Shown here piece after piece: positions 40,826 through 49,006 of a stretch of DNA of 64,000 bases. Source of the DNA: Chitinophaga pinensis (GTDB taxonomy: Bacteria; Bacteroidota; Bacteroidia; Flavobacteriales_D; Crocinitomicaceae). Numbering within the stretch: position 1 is the first letter of the stretch; the number at the start of each line of letters is the position of its first letter. Location of the stretch: the NCBI GenBank assembly GCA_945863605.1, contig CAMAZP010000009.1:33177-97176 (forward strand), written 5' to 3'. The position numbers and the translations under genes were made by a program. Under the pieces are notes generated by a model. The model was not told the DNA's origin and made no database searches. It saw nothing but the letters and a program-made list of their open reading frames with translations.

Positions 40826-43117
40826 ATGTCCTATTTGAATGAGTTGAATGAAAGCCAGATTGTGGCTGTTGAAAATATTTATGGTCCAACGATGGTTATT
40901 GCGGGTGCAGGATCAGGAAAAACGCGTGTTTTAACCTATCGCATCGCCTATATGATGGAACAAGGAATCGATCCGTTTAATATTCTTGCGCTTACTTTTA
41001 CCAATAAAGCAGCACGAGAAATGACGGAAAGAATTGGTCAAATTGTGGGGGCTTCCGAAGCAAAAAACATCACAATGGGTACTTTTCACTCCGTTTTTTC
41101 AAAGATTTTACGATTCAACGCGGATAGAATTGGTTTCCCAAACAATTTCACGATTTACGACACACAAGATTCTAAAAGTGTAATTAAAGACATCATCAAG
41201 GAATTTAATTTAGACGACAAAACCTATAAACCAAGTTCTGTTTTTGGGCGAATTTCAGCTGCTAAAAACAATTTACTTTCACCAGAAGCCTATGCGATGA
41301 ATCCAGAAATTATGCTGGAAGATAAACAATCGCGACGTCCAGAAATAGCTCGAATTTATCAAGCTTATGCTAATCGCTGTCAGAAATCGGGCGCAATGGA
41401 TTTTGATGATTTACTCTATTTTACAAACATTCTACTTTCTGAATTTCCGGATGTTTTATCCTATTATCAGCAAAAGTTCAAGTACATAATGGTGGATGAG
41501 TACCAAGATACCAATTATGCTCAGTACCTAATTGTCAAAAAGTTAGCAGCAGTTTATGAAAATATTTGTGTAGTTGGAGATGATGCGCAAAGTATTTATT
41601 CGTTTCGCGGTGCAAACATCGAGAACATTCTAAATTTCAGAAAAGATTACCCAGATTTTAAACTTTACAAGCTAGAACAAAACTATAGAAGTTCTAAAAA
41701 TATCGTTGAAGCAGCGAATAGCATTATTAAAAAGAACAAAGATCAAATCACAAAAAATGTTTGGACAGATAACACGGATGGCTCAAAAATTAAAGTAATT
41801 CGCACTTTGACAGACAATGAAGAAGGTCGAACCATTGCCAATCGAATTTTTGATATCAAACAAAGTGAAGCCAAAACTTTCAATGAATTTGCAATTCTTT
41901 ATCGCACTAACAAACAATCGCGTTCGTTTGAGGAAGCTTTACGCAAATTGAATATTCCCTATAAAATTTACGGAGGACTTTCCTTTTACCAACGTAAAGA
42001 AATTAAAGATTTACTCGCTTATTTCCGTTTGACTGCCAATCACAATGACGAAGAAGCACTTAAACGAGTTATCAATTATCCGAAACGAGCAATTGGAAAA
42101 ACAAGTATTGAAAATATCATCATCGCAGCAAACAAATACAATGTGAGTATGTGGGATGTGATTTCAGATTTTGCAACTTATCCTACTGATATAAACAACG
42201 GAACCAAACAAAAGATTTATGAATTCGTTACGATGATCAAAAGTTTTGCTGCACAATTGAACAAATTAAACGCTTTTGAACTTGCCGATACAATTGCAAA
42301 GTCATCTGGAATTATGCGTGAAATGGTGGCTGAAAAAGATAAAGGTATTGAAGAAGTGGAGCGTTTACAAAACGTTGAAGAGTTATTGGCTGGTATTCAA
42401 GAATTTGTACGTGGAAGTGATTCAGATGATTTTAAATCTTTGTCTGATTTTATGATTGAAGTTGCCTTATTAACTGATGCTGACCAAGAAAAACCAGAAG
42501 ATCGCAACCATGTTTCAATGATGACGATTCATGCGAGCAAAGGGCTTGAATTTCCGCATGTTTTTATCGTTGGAATGGAAGAAAATTTATTTCCTTCTCA
42601 AATGGTGCTTAACACCCGTTCAGAATTGGAAGAAGAACGACGTTTGTTTTATGTTGCAGTTACAAGAGCAATGAAGACTTGTACACTTTCTTACGCAGGT
42701 TCTCGCTTTATTCATGGACAACTAAATAGCTGTGAACAGAGTCGTTTTGTAGATGAAATCGATAGTCAATATTTGTATTTTGAAACCCCAAATCGTAACG
42801 TTGGAGGTGGTCGCTCGTTAATGGGAAGAGATAGTGAACGACCTTTTTCTGGAGGATTAAACAAACCAATGAGTACTCCTCCACCTAATTTAAGATCGTT
42901 AAAAGATATCGGAAATTCAAGTGAAGGCTCAAAAAATACTGGCACAAATCTTGAGATAAAAGTCGGCTATAATGTTGAACATGATCGTTTTGGAAAAGGA
43001 AAAGTTACCAAAATGGAAGGAACAGGAGCTGATAAAAAAGCAACGATTTTCTTTCCACATCACGGAAGTAAAACGGTTATATTGCGCTTTGCTAATTTGA
43101 AAATATTGGAAGATTGA
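40826..43117 (+). CDS. pcrA: UvrD/PcrA-type ATP-dependent DNA helicase
   Basis: 763 residues with the superfamily 1A set: MVIAGAGSGKTRVLTYRIAYM (motif I), LTFTNKAAREM, FDDLL, YIMVDEYQDTNYAQY (II), VVGDDAQSIYSFRGA (III), LEQNYRSS (IV), TIHASKGLEFPHVFIVGMEENLFP (V) and FYVAVTRAM (VI), plus the C-terminal Tudor-like KVGYNVEHDRFGKGKV. 3'-5' helicase for nucleotide excision and mismatch repair and for clearing replication conflicts. Followed by the 8-bp-period array. Confidence 0.93.
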   Translation: MSYLNELNESQIVAVENIYGPTMVIAGAGSGKTRVLTYRIAYMMEQGIDPFNILALTFTNKAAREMTERIGQIVGASEAKNITMGTFHSVFSKILRFNADRIGFPNNFTIYDTQDSKSVIKDIIKEFNLDDKTYKPSSVFGRISAAKNNLLSPEAYAMNPEIMLEDKQSRRPEIARIYQAYANRCQKSGAMDFDDLLYFTNILLSEFPDVLSYYQQKFKYIMVDEYQDTNYAQYLIVKKLAAVYENICVVGDDAQSIYSFRGANIENILNFRKDYPDFKLYKLEQNYRSSKNIVEAANSIIKKNKDQITKNVWTDNTDGSKIKVIRTLTDNEEGRTIANRIFDIKQSEAKTFNEFAILYRTNKQSRSFEEALRKLNIPYKIYGGLSFYQRKEIKDLLAYFRLTANHNDEEALKRVINYPKRAIGKTSIENIIIAANKYNVSMWDVISDFATYPTDINNGTKQKIYEFVTMIKSFAAQLNKLNAFELADTIAKSSGIMREMVAEKDKGIEEVERLQNVEELLAGIQEFVRGSDSDDFKSLSDFMIEVALLTDADQEKPEDRNHVSMMTIHASKGLEFPHVFIVGMEENLFPSQMVLNTRSELEEERRLFYVAVTRAMKTCTLSYAGSRFIHGQLNSCEQSRFVDEIDSQYLYFETPNRNVGGGRSLMGRDSERPFSGGLNKPMSTPPPNLRSLKDIGNSSEGSKNTGTNLEIKVGYNVEHDRFGKGKVTKMEGTGADKKATIFFPHHGSKTVILRFANLKILED

Positions 43118-43192
43118 AAATTGAATTGCAGATTACAAATTTGCAGATTTTAGATTGGAACATTGCAAATTGATTTTCATTATTTTTACTCT
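43118..43192. other. AT-rich spacer with loosely repeated TTGCAGATT/TTGCAAATT words
   Basis: Between pcrA and the 8-bp array: GAATTGCAGATT, AATTTGCAGATT and CATTGCAAATT recur, as if a worn tandem repeat. No gene seen. Confidence 0.4.
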
Positions 43193-43336
43193 TTCACTCA
43201 TAAAATCCTAACGTCTTAATGTCCTAAAATCATTCACTCATAAAATCATTCACTCATTCACTCATAATGTCCTAATATCCTAATATCCTAATATCCTAAT
43301 ATCTTAATGTCCTAATGTCCTAATATCCTAAAATCA
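43193..43336 (+). repeat. 18-unit, 8-bp-period tandem array
   Basis: 144 bp read in exact 8-bp register: TTCACTCA (4 units), TAAAATCC/TAAAATCA (4), TAACGTCT, TAATGTCC (4), TAATATCC/TAATATCT (5). The array ends 8 bp before the start codon of the CAP gene at 43344, so it occupies its promoter or leader. Identical neighbours (TAATATCC three times in a row) suggest slippage. See findings. Confidence 0.9.
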
Positions 43337-43343
43337 AAATAAA

Positions 43344-43928
43344 ATGAAACACTTAACAACCCTAATCCTTCTAATCTCTTTCACCAATTTCGCGCAGACG
43401 TGGACGAAGGAAGAACTAGCAAAAGCCAATACGCTGGCAAAAGTGGCTGATTTGACAGATGTCGAAAAAGAAGCTGTAATGTACATCAATTTAGCTCGAA
43501 TGTATCCCAAAAAATTCGTTGAAATTGAAGTGAAAAAATATGAACCACCAAGTGATGCGTATGTGAAATTACTGGAAGATTCTCCGTACATCGAGTCTTT
43601 GATTGACGAATTAAACGAATTAGAACCATTGGCTCCTTTTGTTTACGATGAAGCTTTACAAGAATTTGCAAGTTGTTTCGCTGCAGAACAAGGTGCTTCC
43701 GGTTATATGGGACATAAACGTAAAAAATGTGCCGCTGGAAATTATGCCGAATGTTGTGCTTACGATATGGCAACAGGAAAACACATCGCTTTTCAACTAT
43801 TAATTGATCATGGTATTCCAAGTTTAGGTCACCGAATTAATTGTTTGAGCCCTGAGTATTCAAAGGTTGGAATCAGTGTCGCTGACCATGCGAAAGCAAA
43901 CGTTTGTGCTGTTTTAGATATGTATTAA
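43344..43928 (+). CDS. CAP (SCP/PR-1-like) domain secreted protein
   Basis: 194 residues with a signal peptide (about 1-17, ending FAQT). CAP features: LTDVEKEAVMYINLARMYPKKFVE near the start, MGHKRKKCAAGNYAECC in the middle and GHRINCLSPEYSKVGISVADH near the end, i.e. conserved His and Cys positions of bacterial CAP proteins. Extracytoplasmic role unknown. The 8-bp array lies directly upstream, and its TAA overlaps the next ATG by one base (TAATG at 43926-43930). Confidence 0.83.
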   Translation: MKHLTTLILLISFTNFAQTWTKEELAKANTLAKVADLTDVEKEAVMYINLARMYPKKFVEIEVKKYEPPSDAYVKLLEDSPYIESLIDELNELEPLAPFVYDEALQEFASCFAAEQGASGYMGHKRKKCAAGNYAECCAYDMATGKHIAFQLLIDHGIPSLGHRINCLSPEYSKVGISVADHAKANVCAVLDMY

Positions 43929-44290
43929 TGAAAATAGTTTTCTCCCTCCTTTTAGTTGTATTTTGTTTCAGCTTTCAAGCTCAAACAGAAATTGTGTGTG
44001 TGCAAATCCCAAAAAATGTTTCCTTCAATCAAGAAGAAAATTGGAGTAAAATCTTCAATATAAATTGTGTTTTTAAAAAAGATTTTCTTTTTGTGTTATA
44101 CAGTAGATGGGGAAATAAATTATATGAAACCAAATCACTCAGTGAAATCAAGCAATTCAGTGTTTTCAAGAAAGATAATAACAATCAGCGCATCATGCCT
44201 GCTGGGACTTATTTTTGGACTTTAGAATACAACCTTGAAGGTGAAAATGAGCCTCGCCAATTAAACGGTTACACTAATATTCTCGATTAA
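43928..44290 (+). CDS. Small secreted protein consisting of a CHU_C (T9SS type B)-like domain
   Basis: 120 residues from the ATG at 43928, followed by a signal peptide (about 1-17, ending FQAQT). The rest resembles a gliding-motility-associated C-terminal domain alone: FVLYSRWGNKLYET ... IMPAGTYFWTLEYNLEGENEPRQLNGYTNIL, compared with IIDRWGQIIFQT ... FQYELIYYDQNDDKYIKRGTVALL in the giant protein at 49971. Normally this domain is a C-terminal export tag, so a protein with almost nothing else is odd. Coupled to the CAP gene by one-base overlap. Confidence 0.72.
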   Translation: MKIVFSLLLVVFCFSFQAQTEIVCVQIPKNVSFNQEENWSKIFNINCVFKKDFLFVLYSRWGNKLYETKSLSEIKQFSVFKKDNNNQRIMPAGTYFWTLEYNLEGENEPRQLNGYTNILD

Positions 44291-44292
44291 AA

Positions 44293-44796
44293 ATGGCTAC
44301 CAAAATTGGACTTTTATCCGATACACATGGCTATTTGGACCCAAAAATCAAAAGCTATTTCGCTGAAGTGGATGAAATTTGGCACGCTGGCGATATTGGA
44401 ACTTTGGAAGTTTTAGATGAATTACGATCCTTTAAACCTACACGTGCTGTTTGGGGAAATATTGACGAACACAAAATTCGATTAGACACAGATGAATTTT
44501 TGCGATTCAAAGTGGAAGATGTTGAAGTTTTAATTACGCACATCGGTGGTCGCCCAGGTATCTATTCAAAACCGGCTATTGAGGAATTATTGAAAAATGG
44601 TGCTCCGAAAATATTCGTTTGTGGACATTCACACATTACTTTAGTTCAAATGGACAAACGATTCAATATGCTTTGGATGAATCCTGGAGCTTGCGGATTT
44701 AAAGGGTTTCATGCTGTAAAAACCATTCTTCGTTTTACGATTGATGGCGACAAAATCAAAGATTTAGAAGTGGTTGAGCTTGGAAAAAGAGCTTGA
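44293..44796 (+). CDS. YfcE/MJ0936-type metallophosphodiesterase
   Basis: 167 residues. Calcineurin-like motifs in order: LLSDTHGYLD, IWHAGDIGT, VWGNIDEHKIR, ITHIGGRPGIY, CGHSHITLVQ; then MNPGACGFKGFHAVKTILRF. Small cytoplasmic phosphodiesterase active on cyclic or artificial phosphodiesters. Only 2 bp after the previous gene, so co-transcribed with the CAP and CHU_C-like genes. Confidence 0.92.
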   Translation: MATKIGLLSDTHGYLDPKIKSYFAEVDEIWHAGDIGTLEVLDELRSFKPTRAVWGNIDEHKIRLDTDEFLRFKVEDVEVLITHIGGRPGIYSKPAIEELLKNGAPKIFVCGHSHITLVQMDKRFNMLWMNPGACGFKGFHAVKTILRFTIDGDKIKDLEVVELGKRA

Positions 44797-44815
44797 AAAG
44801 ATTCTTGATTTTTGA

Positions 44816-45553
44816 TTAAAGTGAAAAAATATCTCTAAAACGAATTGCTTGTCGTCGTGAAATATCGATTTTTTCACCTTTAGATAATTCAACTTTTAAT
44901 CCTCCATTAAACCAGTTTTCAATAGCGACAACATGATTCAAATTAATAATGAACTTGCGATTCGCTCTAAAAAAAACTTCATTGTCAAGCTTTTCTTCAA
45001 AACTATTTAATGAGCGCAAAACCATCGGACGGAAAGTGTCGAAATAAACTTTTACGTAATTTCCATCAGATTCCATCATTCGGACATTTTTCAACTCAAT
45101 AAACCAACATTTCTCTCCATCTTTAATGAACACTTTGTCGTTTTCGCCCAATCTTCTCGACTTTCGTAAGTTCAATAATTGCTCGTCCTCAAATGAATTT
45201 TCATGCGAAATTTTCCGAACAACATTAGCGATTTTTTCAGGGTCAATTGGTTTAAGTATGTAATCTAGCGCTTGATTTTCAAAAGCTTGCAAGGCATATT
45301 CATCGTGAGCAGTAACAAAAACAACTTGTGGTAAATCTTCTAATTGTTTCAACATTTCAAAGCCATTCATTCCAGGCATCGATACATCCAAAAATATCAA
45401 ATCTGGATTAAACTCCTTGATTTTTTCAATTCCATCAATTCCATTAATTGCTTCAGCAACAATTTCAATTTCTTGATATTCTTTCAACAAAGAACGCAAC
45501 TCTTCGCGAGCCAATCTTTCATCGTCAATAATAATAGTGCGTGTTGTTTTCAT
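44816..45553 (-). CDS. LytTR-type response regulator
   Basis: 245 residues from the ATG at 45553. Receiver domain (1-120) with acidic pair Asp10/Asp11, phosphoacceptor Asp56 (LIFLDVSMPGMNGFEML) and LKPID lysine; LytTR DNA-binding domain (about 140-245) with WFIELKNVRMMESDGNYVKVYF and FFRANRKFIINLNHVVAIENW. A TAAATTTG box at 45581-45588 lies within the 10-codon longer frame, favouring this start. No histidine kinase is adjacent. Confidence 0.93.
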   Translation of the reverse strand: MKTTRTIIIDDERLAREELRSLLKEYQEIEIVAEAINGIDGIEKIKEFNPDLIFLDVSMPGMNGFEMLKQLEDLPQVVFVTAHDEYALQAFENQALDYILKPIDPEKIANVVRKISHENSFEDEQLLNLRKSRRLGENDKVFIKDGEKCWFIELKNVRMMESDGNYVKVYFDTFRPMVLRSLNSFEEKLDNEVFFRANRKFIINLNHVVAIENWFNGGLKVELSKGEKIDISRRQAIRFRDIFSL

Positions 45554-45580
45554 ACTCAAATGAATTAGATGAATAAAAAT

Positions 45581-45588
45581 CAAATTTA
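45581..45588 (-). promoter_or_regulatory. Putative -7 box TAAATTTG for the LytTR regulator
   Basis: Reverse-strand match 28 nt before the ATG at 45553; decides against the longer open frame. Confidence 0.5.
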
Positions 45589-45703
45589 AACAAATCTAAA
45601 TCCTTCATTTGAAAATCTTAGACTTATTCAATAAATGCAACAAAGCAAGGACAAAAAGTAAATTTCGCTGTTGAATGGAATGAATTAGATTGTAAATAAA
45701 TTA

Positions 45704-45744
45704 CAAAAAAAATCCCTCAACTATTAAACGTGAGGGATTTTTTA
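45704..45744 (-). terminator. Terminator of the gene at 45780
   Basis: AAATCCCTCA (45710-45719) pairs with TGAGGGATTT (45731-45740) with A/T-runs on both sides; for the reverse strand it follows the stop at 45780. Confidence 0.78.
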
Positions 45745-45779
45745 ACAATCCTTGCTAGATAGATGACTTTGCTTGTGAT

Positions 45780-47402
45780 TTATTCTATAGTTATTTTAGC
45801 TAAACGATTCAATTTAGTTGTTGTTCCATAAAAAATAATTTCACTATCTGAAACTTGTAATGCACCTCTAGGAACCATGTAAACTTTAGACTCTTTTTTA
45901 TTTATCAAATCCTTTCTTTCCGATAATTCGCCATCTTTATTTAAAACGTACATTGATAAAACACCCATGCCTTCTCTTCTAACTGGTCTTTTGGTTTCTT
46001 CACCACTTTTCGTCTTTTTAAATGGTGTTGTATTATAAAAAAAGTATAGATTATCGCCTTTAGGTACAAGAGCAAATGATAGCAAATAGCCTCCATCGTC
46101 AACAGAAACTTGTTTTTTTGGAATAATTTTTTGCCAAATAAAGTTCCCATTTTTATCAATGTTCAGTACTAAAATATTATTATAATGGTAATAAAATGTT
46201 GTTTTTGTTGTTGTCACTCCAGTAGAACTTCTTGTTGTAGTTGTTACAGTATGAATGTAGTATTGTTCAGCCACAACTATAACTCCTCCATCTTCTTTTT
46301 GAATAATGTTTCTAAAATCATAATCCATAAAGATTCTGTCTTGTTTTCTTTTTTTCTGTTTGTCACTGTCATTATTATCTTCGTCTTCTGGCATTATTTC
46401 ACTAAATGGTTTCAATGTTTCTGCCACCACCTTATGAGATTTAGAGTCAATTCTTATATAAAATGTTCCTTCATTAATATCTCTAGTACTCGCAGTTTTA
46501 GCATAATAGCTTTGACTTTCAGACGAGTAAAGTCCAACACAAACAACTTCATTATTGTTATTAATCGTCATAGTCATTTCATTGAAAAATTTGCTTTTTG
46601 AATCAATAGGCATATCATAAGTATCTTTATCGTTTTTAGAGTAATAAAAAACGTGGAATTCATAGTTAACCTCACCTCGTTTTTTTTCGCGGTGTTTTTC
46701 CTCATATACTTTTGCGAGAATATAAACATTTCCATCATTTCCAACGCGATAACTAACTACATCACATAATTCGTCATTGTAAGGCAACTCGATTTCATTT
46801 TTCCACAATTCTTTAAATTCATCATTGTAAACTTGAATTCCAAATTTTTGTGGTTCATCATTTACTAAGGGCAAATCATAATAAATTAATACTTTTGAAC
46901 TATCATATGACTGGATAAATCCAAAGGAACCCGAGTTTCTTTTATTTCCCTCTTCAAATGAATATTCTGCAAGTGTTTTTTCGTCACCTTCAGGGAGCAA
47001 CGAAGTTTTATTAATTTCTTCAACAGTTAATGTTTTGATTTTGTTATTCAAGTCTTTTTTTGAATCAACTGAATACAACTTGTTTTTTAAATTAATTTCA
47101 AATAAATGACTATGAGTTATTCCTTTTTCTTTATCCTTATCTTCTGAAACAGCTGAATTAGTTTTTTCAAGATTTAAATTATAACTTTCTATTGTGTAGA
47201 TGGTTTTTACAAAAGCAACAATCACTTTGGATATTTTCCTATTGATATAAACTCCATCATTGTCTTTTCCAATGATATTAGTTATGAGACCATTTTTCTT
47301 GACGTCTTTCATTTCAGGCCCAAGCTCTACTTTAGCTCCTTGTCCGAATAATACACTTTGAATTCCAAAAAACAAGAGTGTAGCAGCTAGTATTTTTTTC
47401 AT
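45780..47402 (-). CDS. Secreted protein of unknown function (large, propeller-like)
   Basis: 540 residues with a signal peptide (about 1-20, ending LFGQG). The body has many beta-strand/turn units (GNDGNVYILAKVYEE, NNNEVVCVGLYSS, EDGGVIVVAEQYYIH, NGNFIWQKIIPKKQ) as in secreted propellers, plus a Lys/Asp-rich insert near 340-360 (DEDNNDSDKQKKRKQ). No T9SS tail or catalytic motif. I know such proteins only as Bacteroidota hypotheticals. It has its own full promoter (47417-47445) and terminator. Confidence 0.7.
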   Translation of the reverse strand: MKKILAATLLFFGIQSVLFGQGAKVELGPEMKDVKKNGLITNIIGKDNDGVYINRKISKVIVAFVKTIYTIESYNLNLEKTNSAVSEDKDKEKGITHSHLFEINLKNKLYSVDSKKDLNNKIKTLTVEEINKTSLLPEGDEKTLAEYSFEEGNKRNSGSFGFIQSYDSSKVLIYYDLPLVNDEPQKFGIQVYNDEFKELWKNEIELPYNDELCDVVSYRVGNDGNVYILAKVYEEKHREKKRGEVNYEFHVFYYSKNDKDTYDMPIDSKSKFFNEMTMTINNNNEVVCVGLYSSESQSYYAKTASTRDINEGTFYIRIDSKSHKVVAETLKPFSEIMPEDEDNNDSDKQKKRKQDRIFMDYDFRNIIQKEDGGVIVVAEQYYIHTVTTTTRSSTGVTTTKTTFYYHYNNILVLNIDKNGNFIWQKIIPKKQVSVDDGGYLLSFALVPKGDNLYFFYNTTPFKKTKSGEETKRPVRREGMGVLSMYVLNKDGELSERKDLINKKESKVYMVPRGALQVSDSEIIFYGTTTKLNRLAKITIE

Positions 47403-47416
47403 ATTTTAGATTTGAG

Positions 47417-47445
47417 CAAAAATACTTTATTTTTAAAACCGACAA
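47417..47445 (-). promoter_or_regulatory. Promoter with -33 TTG and -7 TATTTTTG for the gene at 47402
   Basis: Reverse strand: TTG at 47445-47443, 18-bp spacer, TATTTTTG at 47424-47417, about 15 nt before the ATG. Confidence 0.62.
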
Positions 47446-47510
47446 CTAGGTAGTTCTACCTATATTGATATTAAATACATAAATAAAAACTATGAATAAC
47501 TAAACTTCCA

Positions 47511-48185
47511 TTAGCTCACATGATAGTCCGAAAGTTCTTGCTCGTTGGCAAAATAGAAAATACGTACTTGAGCGGTGTCGTTCAAAAAGTCGATTTTACC
47601 AACTTCAACGCGATTGATCGTTAAGCCAGTTCTTTTTTCAAGGTCGGCTTTCATTTGTTCGTGTTTGTCAGGTGTGATTAAATCTATGCGTTCATAGTTA
47701 ATGGTTTTGCGTGTTTCGTGTTTCATCAACCACAGATTTTCCAACACAAAAGTGAGAGCAATAACGGTTAAATTAATCACAGCCACTTCTGAAATACTGA
47801 TTTGATTCGAAGCTAAGGCATTCACAACGCTAATTCCAATTATCAAAAACAAATACGTCATTTCTTTGATTTCAATTGCATCGGTGCGGTAGCGGATAAT
47901 TCCAAAAATGGCAAATAATCCTAAGCCCATTCCTGTGTCGATGTCGAGTTTTTTCAGTCCAAAGCACAAGAAAAAGGTAATTGTACCAATCAAATAATAA
48001 GTAAAAAGGTAATCTTTGCGTTTGGTGCGTGGGTAATATAAAAATCGAATGATTATGGTTAAGAAAACGAGGTTAACAAGCAATTTGAAAATTAAGCTGT
48101 ATAAATCTTCAGAAAACCAATTGATTTGATTGGAATTAATAGTGCTATTTTTTAGTGGTAAGAACAATAAATTAATCAATGTCAT
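47511..48185 (-). CDS. DUF4956 membrane protein
   Basis: 224 residues from the ATG at 48185 (a TTG two codons upstream is in frame). Three to four membrane segments in about 30-145, then a soluble C-terminal domain (LITPDKHEQMKADLEKRTGL). The stretch FAIFGIIRYRTDAIEIKEMTYLFLIIGISVVNALAS is characteristic of DUF4956. Overlaps the VTC-like gene by 14 bp; the two are often paired, suggesting a joint role in polyphosphate handling. Confidence 0.85.
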   Translation of the reverse strand: MTLINLLFLPLKNSTINSNQINWFSEDLYSLIFKLLVNLVFLTIIIRFLYYPRTKRKDYLFTYYLIGTITFFLCFGLKKLDIDTGMGLGLFAIFGIIRYRTDAIEIKEMTYLFLIIGISVVNALASNQISISEVAVINLTVIALTFVLENLWLMKHETRKTINYERIDLITPDKHEQMKADLEKRTGLTINRVEVGKIDFLNDTAQVRIFYFANEQELSDYHVS

Positions 48186-48930
48186 TTTCAATTTTTTTTA
48201 AATGAAGTAATTTTTTTTTGAATCGGTTGAATTTTAATTGATTTTCGCCATAAATTTCCATTGAACCTAAGCAATATTTACTCAATCGATACGGACGAAT
48301 TTGTAGGTTTTTCATCAATACATAAAAAGGTGAATTTCGATCTAAGTCTTCTTGTTTGAGTTCAGCAATAACCAAATTACTGAAGTTTCGTTCTGTGTTT
48401 TTATGGTGAAAGTTAATATTGAAATCAAAGGTTAAACGCTCATTTAACGTTTTGTTTATCAGTGTGATGCGTTGAAATGAATTCCACATAGTTGGTACTA
48501 ATTGACTTTCAGATTGCAATTGTTGAGATAAAAATTGCATTTGTTCACTTGTGAAATTTTCTTCAAATCCAATAGTTGGAATTCTATTTTTATTGGTTCG
48601 TCCTTTAAACTTATGCTTAACTTCTAAGAAAATCATTTCTGATTCAACATATTTTCTTATTCTCACTTTAAAACGATTCGTCTTTCCATTGTGATGATCT
48701 TTGAAGAAAGAAAATTGTTCATCGTCGAAATACAGGCTTTCGTAATGAGGAGTGCGTGTATTAGCAATTTCAAGTACTTCGTAAAATTGATTTAAACTTT
48801 CAAGAAAATCGGTGAACTTTTCAAGTGAAAAAGCAAATTTTGTATCCATTCGATTCATCAGTTTAACCCGGTCCATTTCTGCTAGAGAAATTGGCTTAAA
48901 ATCTTGAAGAATCGTTTCTATTTTGCTCAT
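48172..48930 (-). CDS. VTC-domain polyphosphate polymerase-like protein
   Basis: 252 residues. VTC (CYTH-type tunnel) features: RVKLMNRMDTKFAFSLEKF, SLYFDDEQFSFFKDHHNGKTNRFKVRIRKYV, MIFLEVKHKFKGRTNKNRI (basic pocket, EVK) and a C-terminal Lys cluster. In yeast VTC4 this domain makes polyphosphate from ATP. Here it is cytoplasmic with DUF4956 as a likely membrane partner. A TAATTTTG box at 48942-48949 (reverse) lies 12 nt upstream. Confidence 0.83.
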   Translation of the reverse strand: MSKIETILQDFKPISLAEMDRVKLMNRMDTKFAFSLEKFTDFLESLNQFYEVLEIANTRTPHYESLYFDDEQFSFFKDHHNGKTNRFKVRIRKYVESEMIFLEVKHKFKGRTNKNRIPTIGFEENFTSEQMQFLSQQLQSESQLVPTMWNSFQRITLINKTLNERLTFDFNINFHHKNTERNFSNLVIAELKQEDLDRNSPFYVLMKNLQIRPYRLSKYCLGSMEIYGENQLKFNRFKKKLLHLKKIENDID

Positions 48931-48941
48931 TGATATTAATT

Positions 48942-48949
48942 CAAAATTA
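48942..48949 (-). promoter_or_regulatory. Putative -7 box TAATTTTG for the VTC-DUF4956 operon
   Basis: Reverse-strand TAnnTTTG; a very short leader of about 8 nt is predicted. Confidence 0.4.
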
Positions 48950-49006
48950 AAGTAATTTTAACAATAAGTGAATAGATATTAAAAATTATGAATACTTGCA
49001 TGGTTT

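Noticed and set aside
43193..43336. CRISPR array
   Set aside because: Units are 8 bp in tandem with no spacers and no cas genes nearby; it is a microsatellite-like array.
45554..45583. Longer N-terminus for the LytTR regulator
   Set aside because: The extension adds a short hydrophobic stretch unlike response regulators, and a -7 box overlaps its start.
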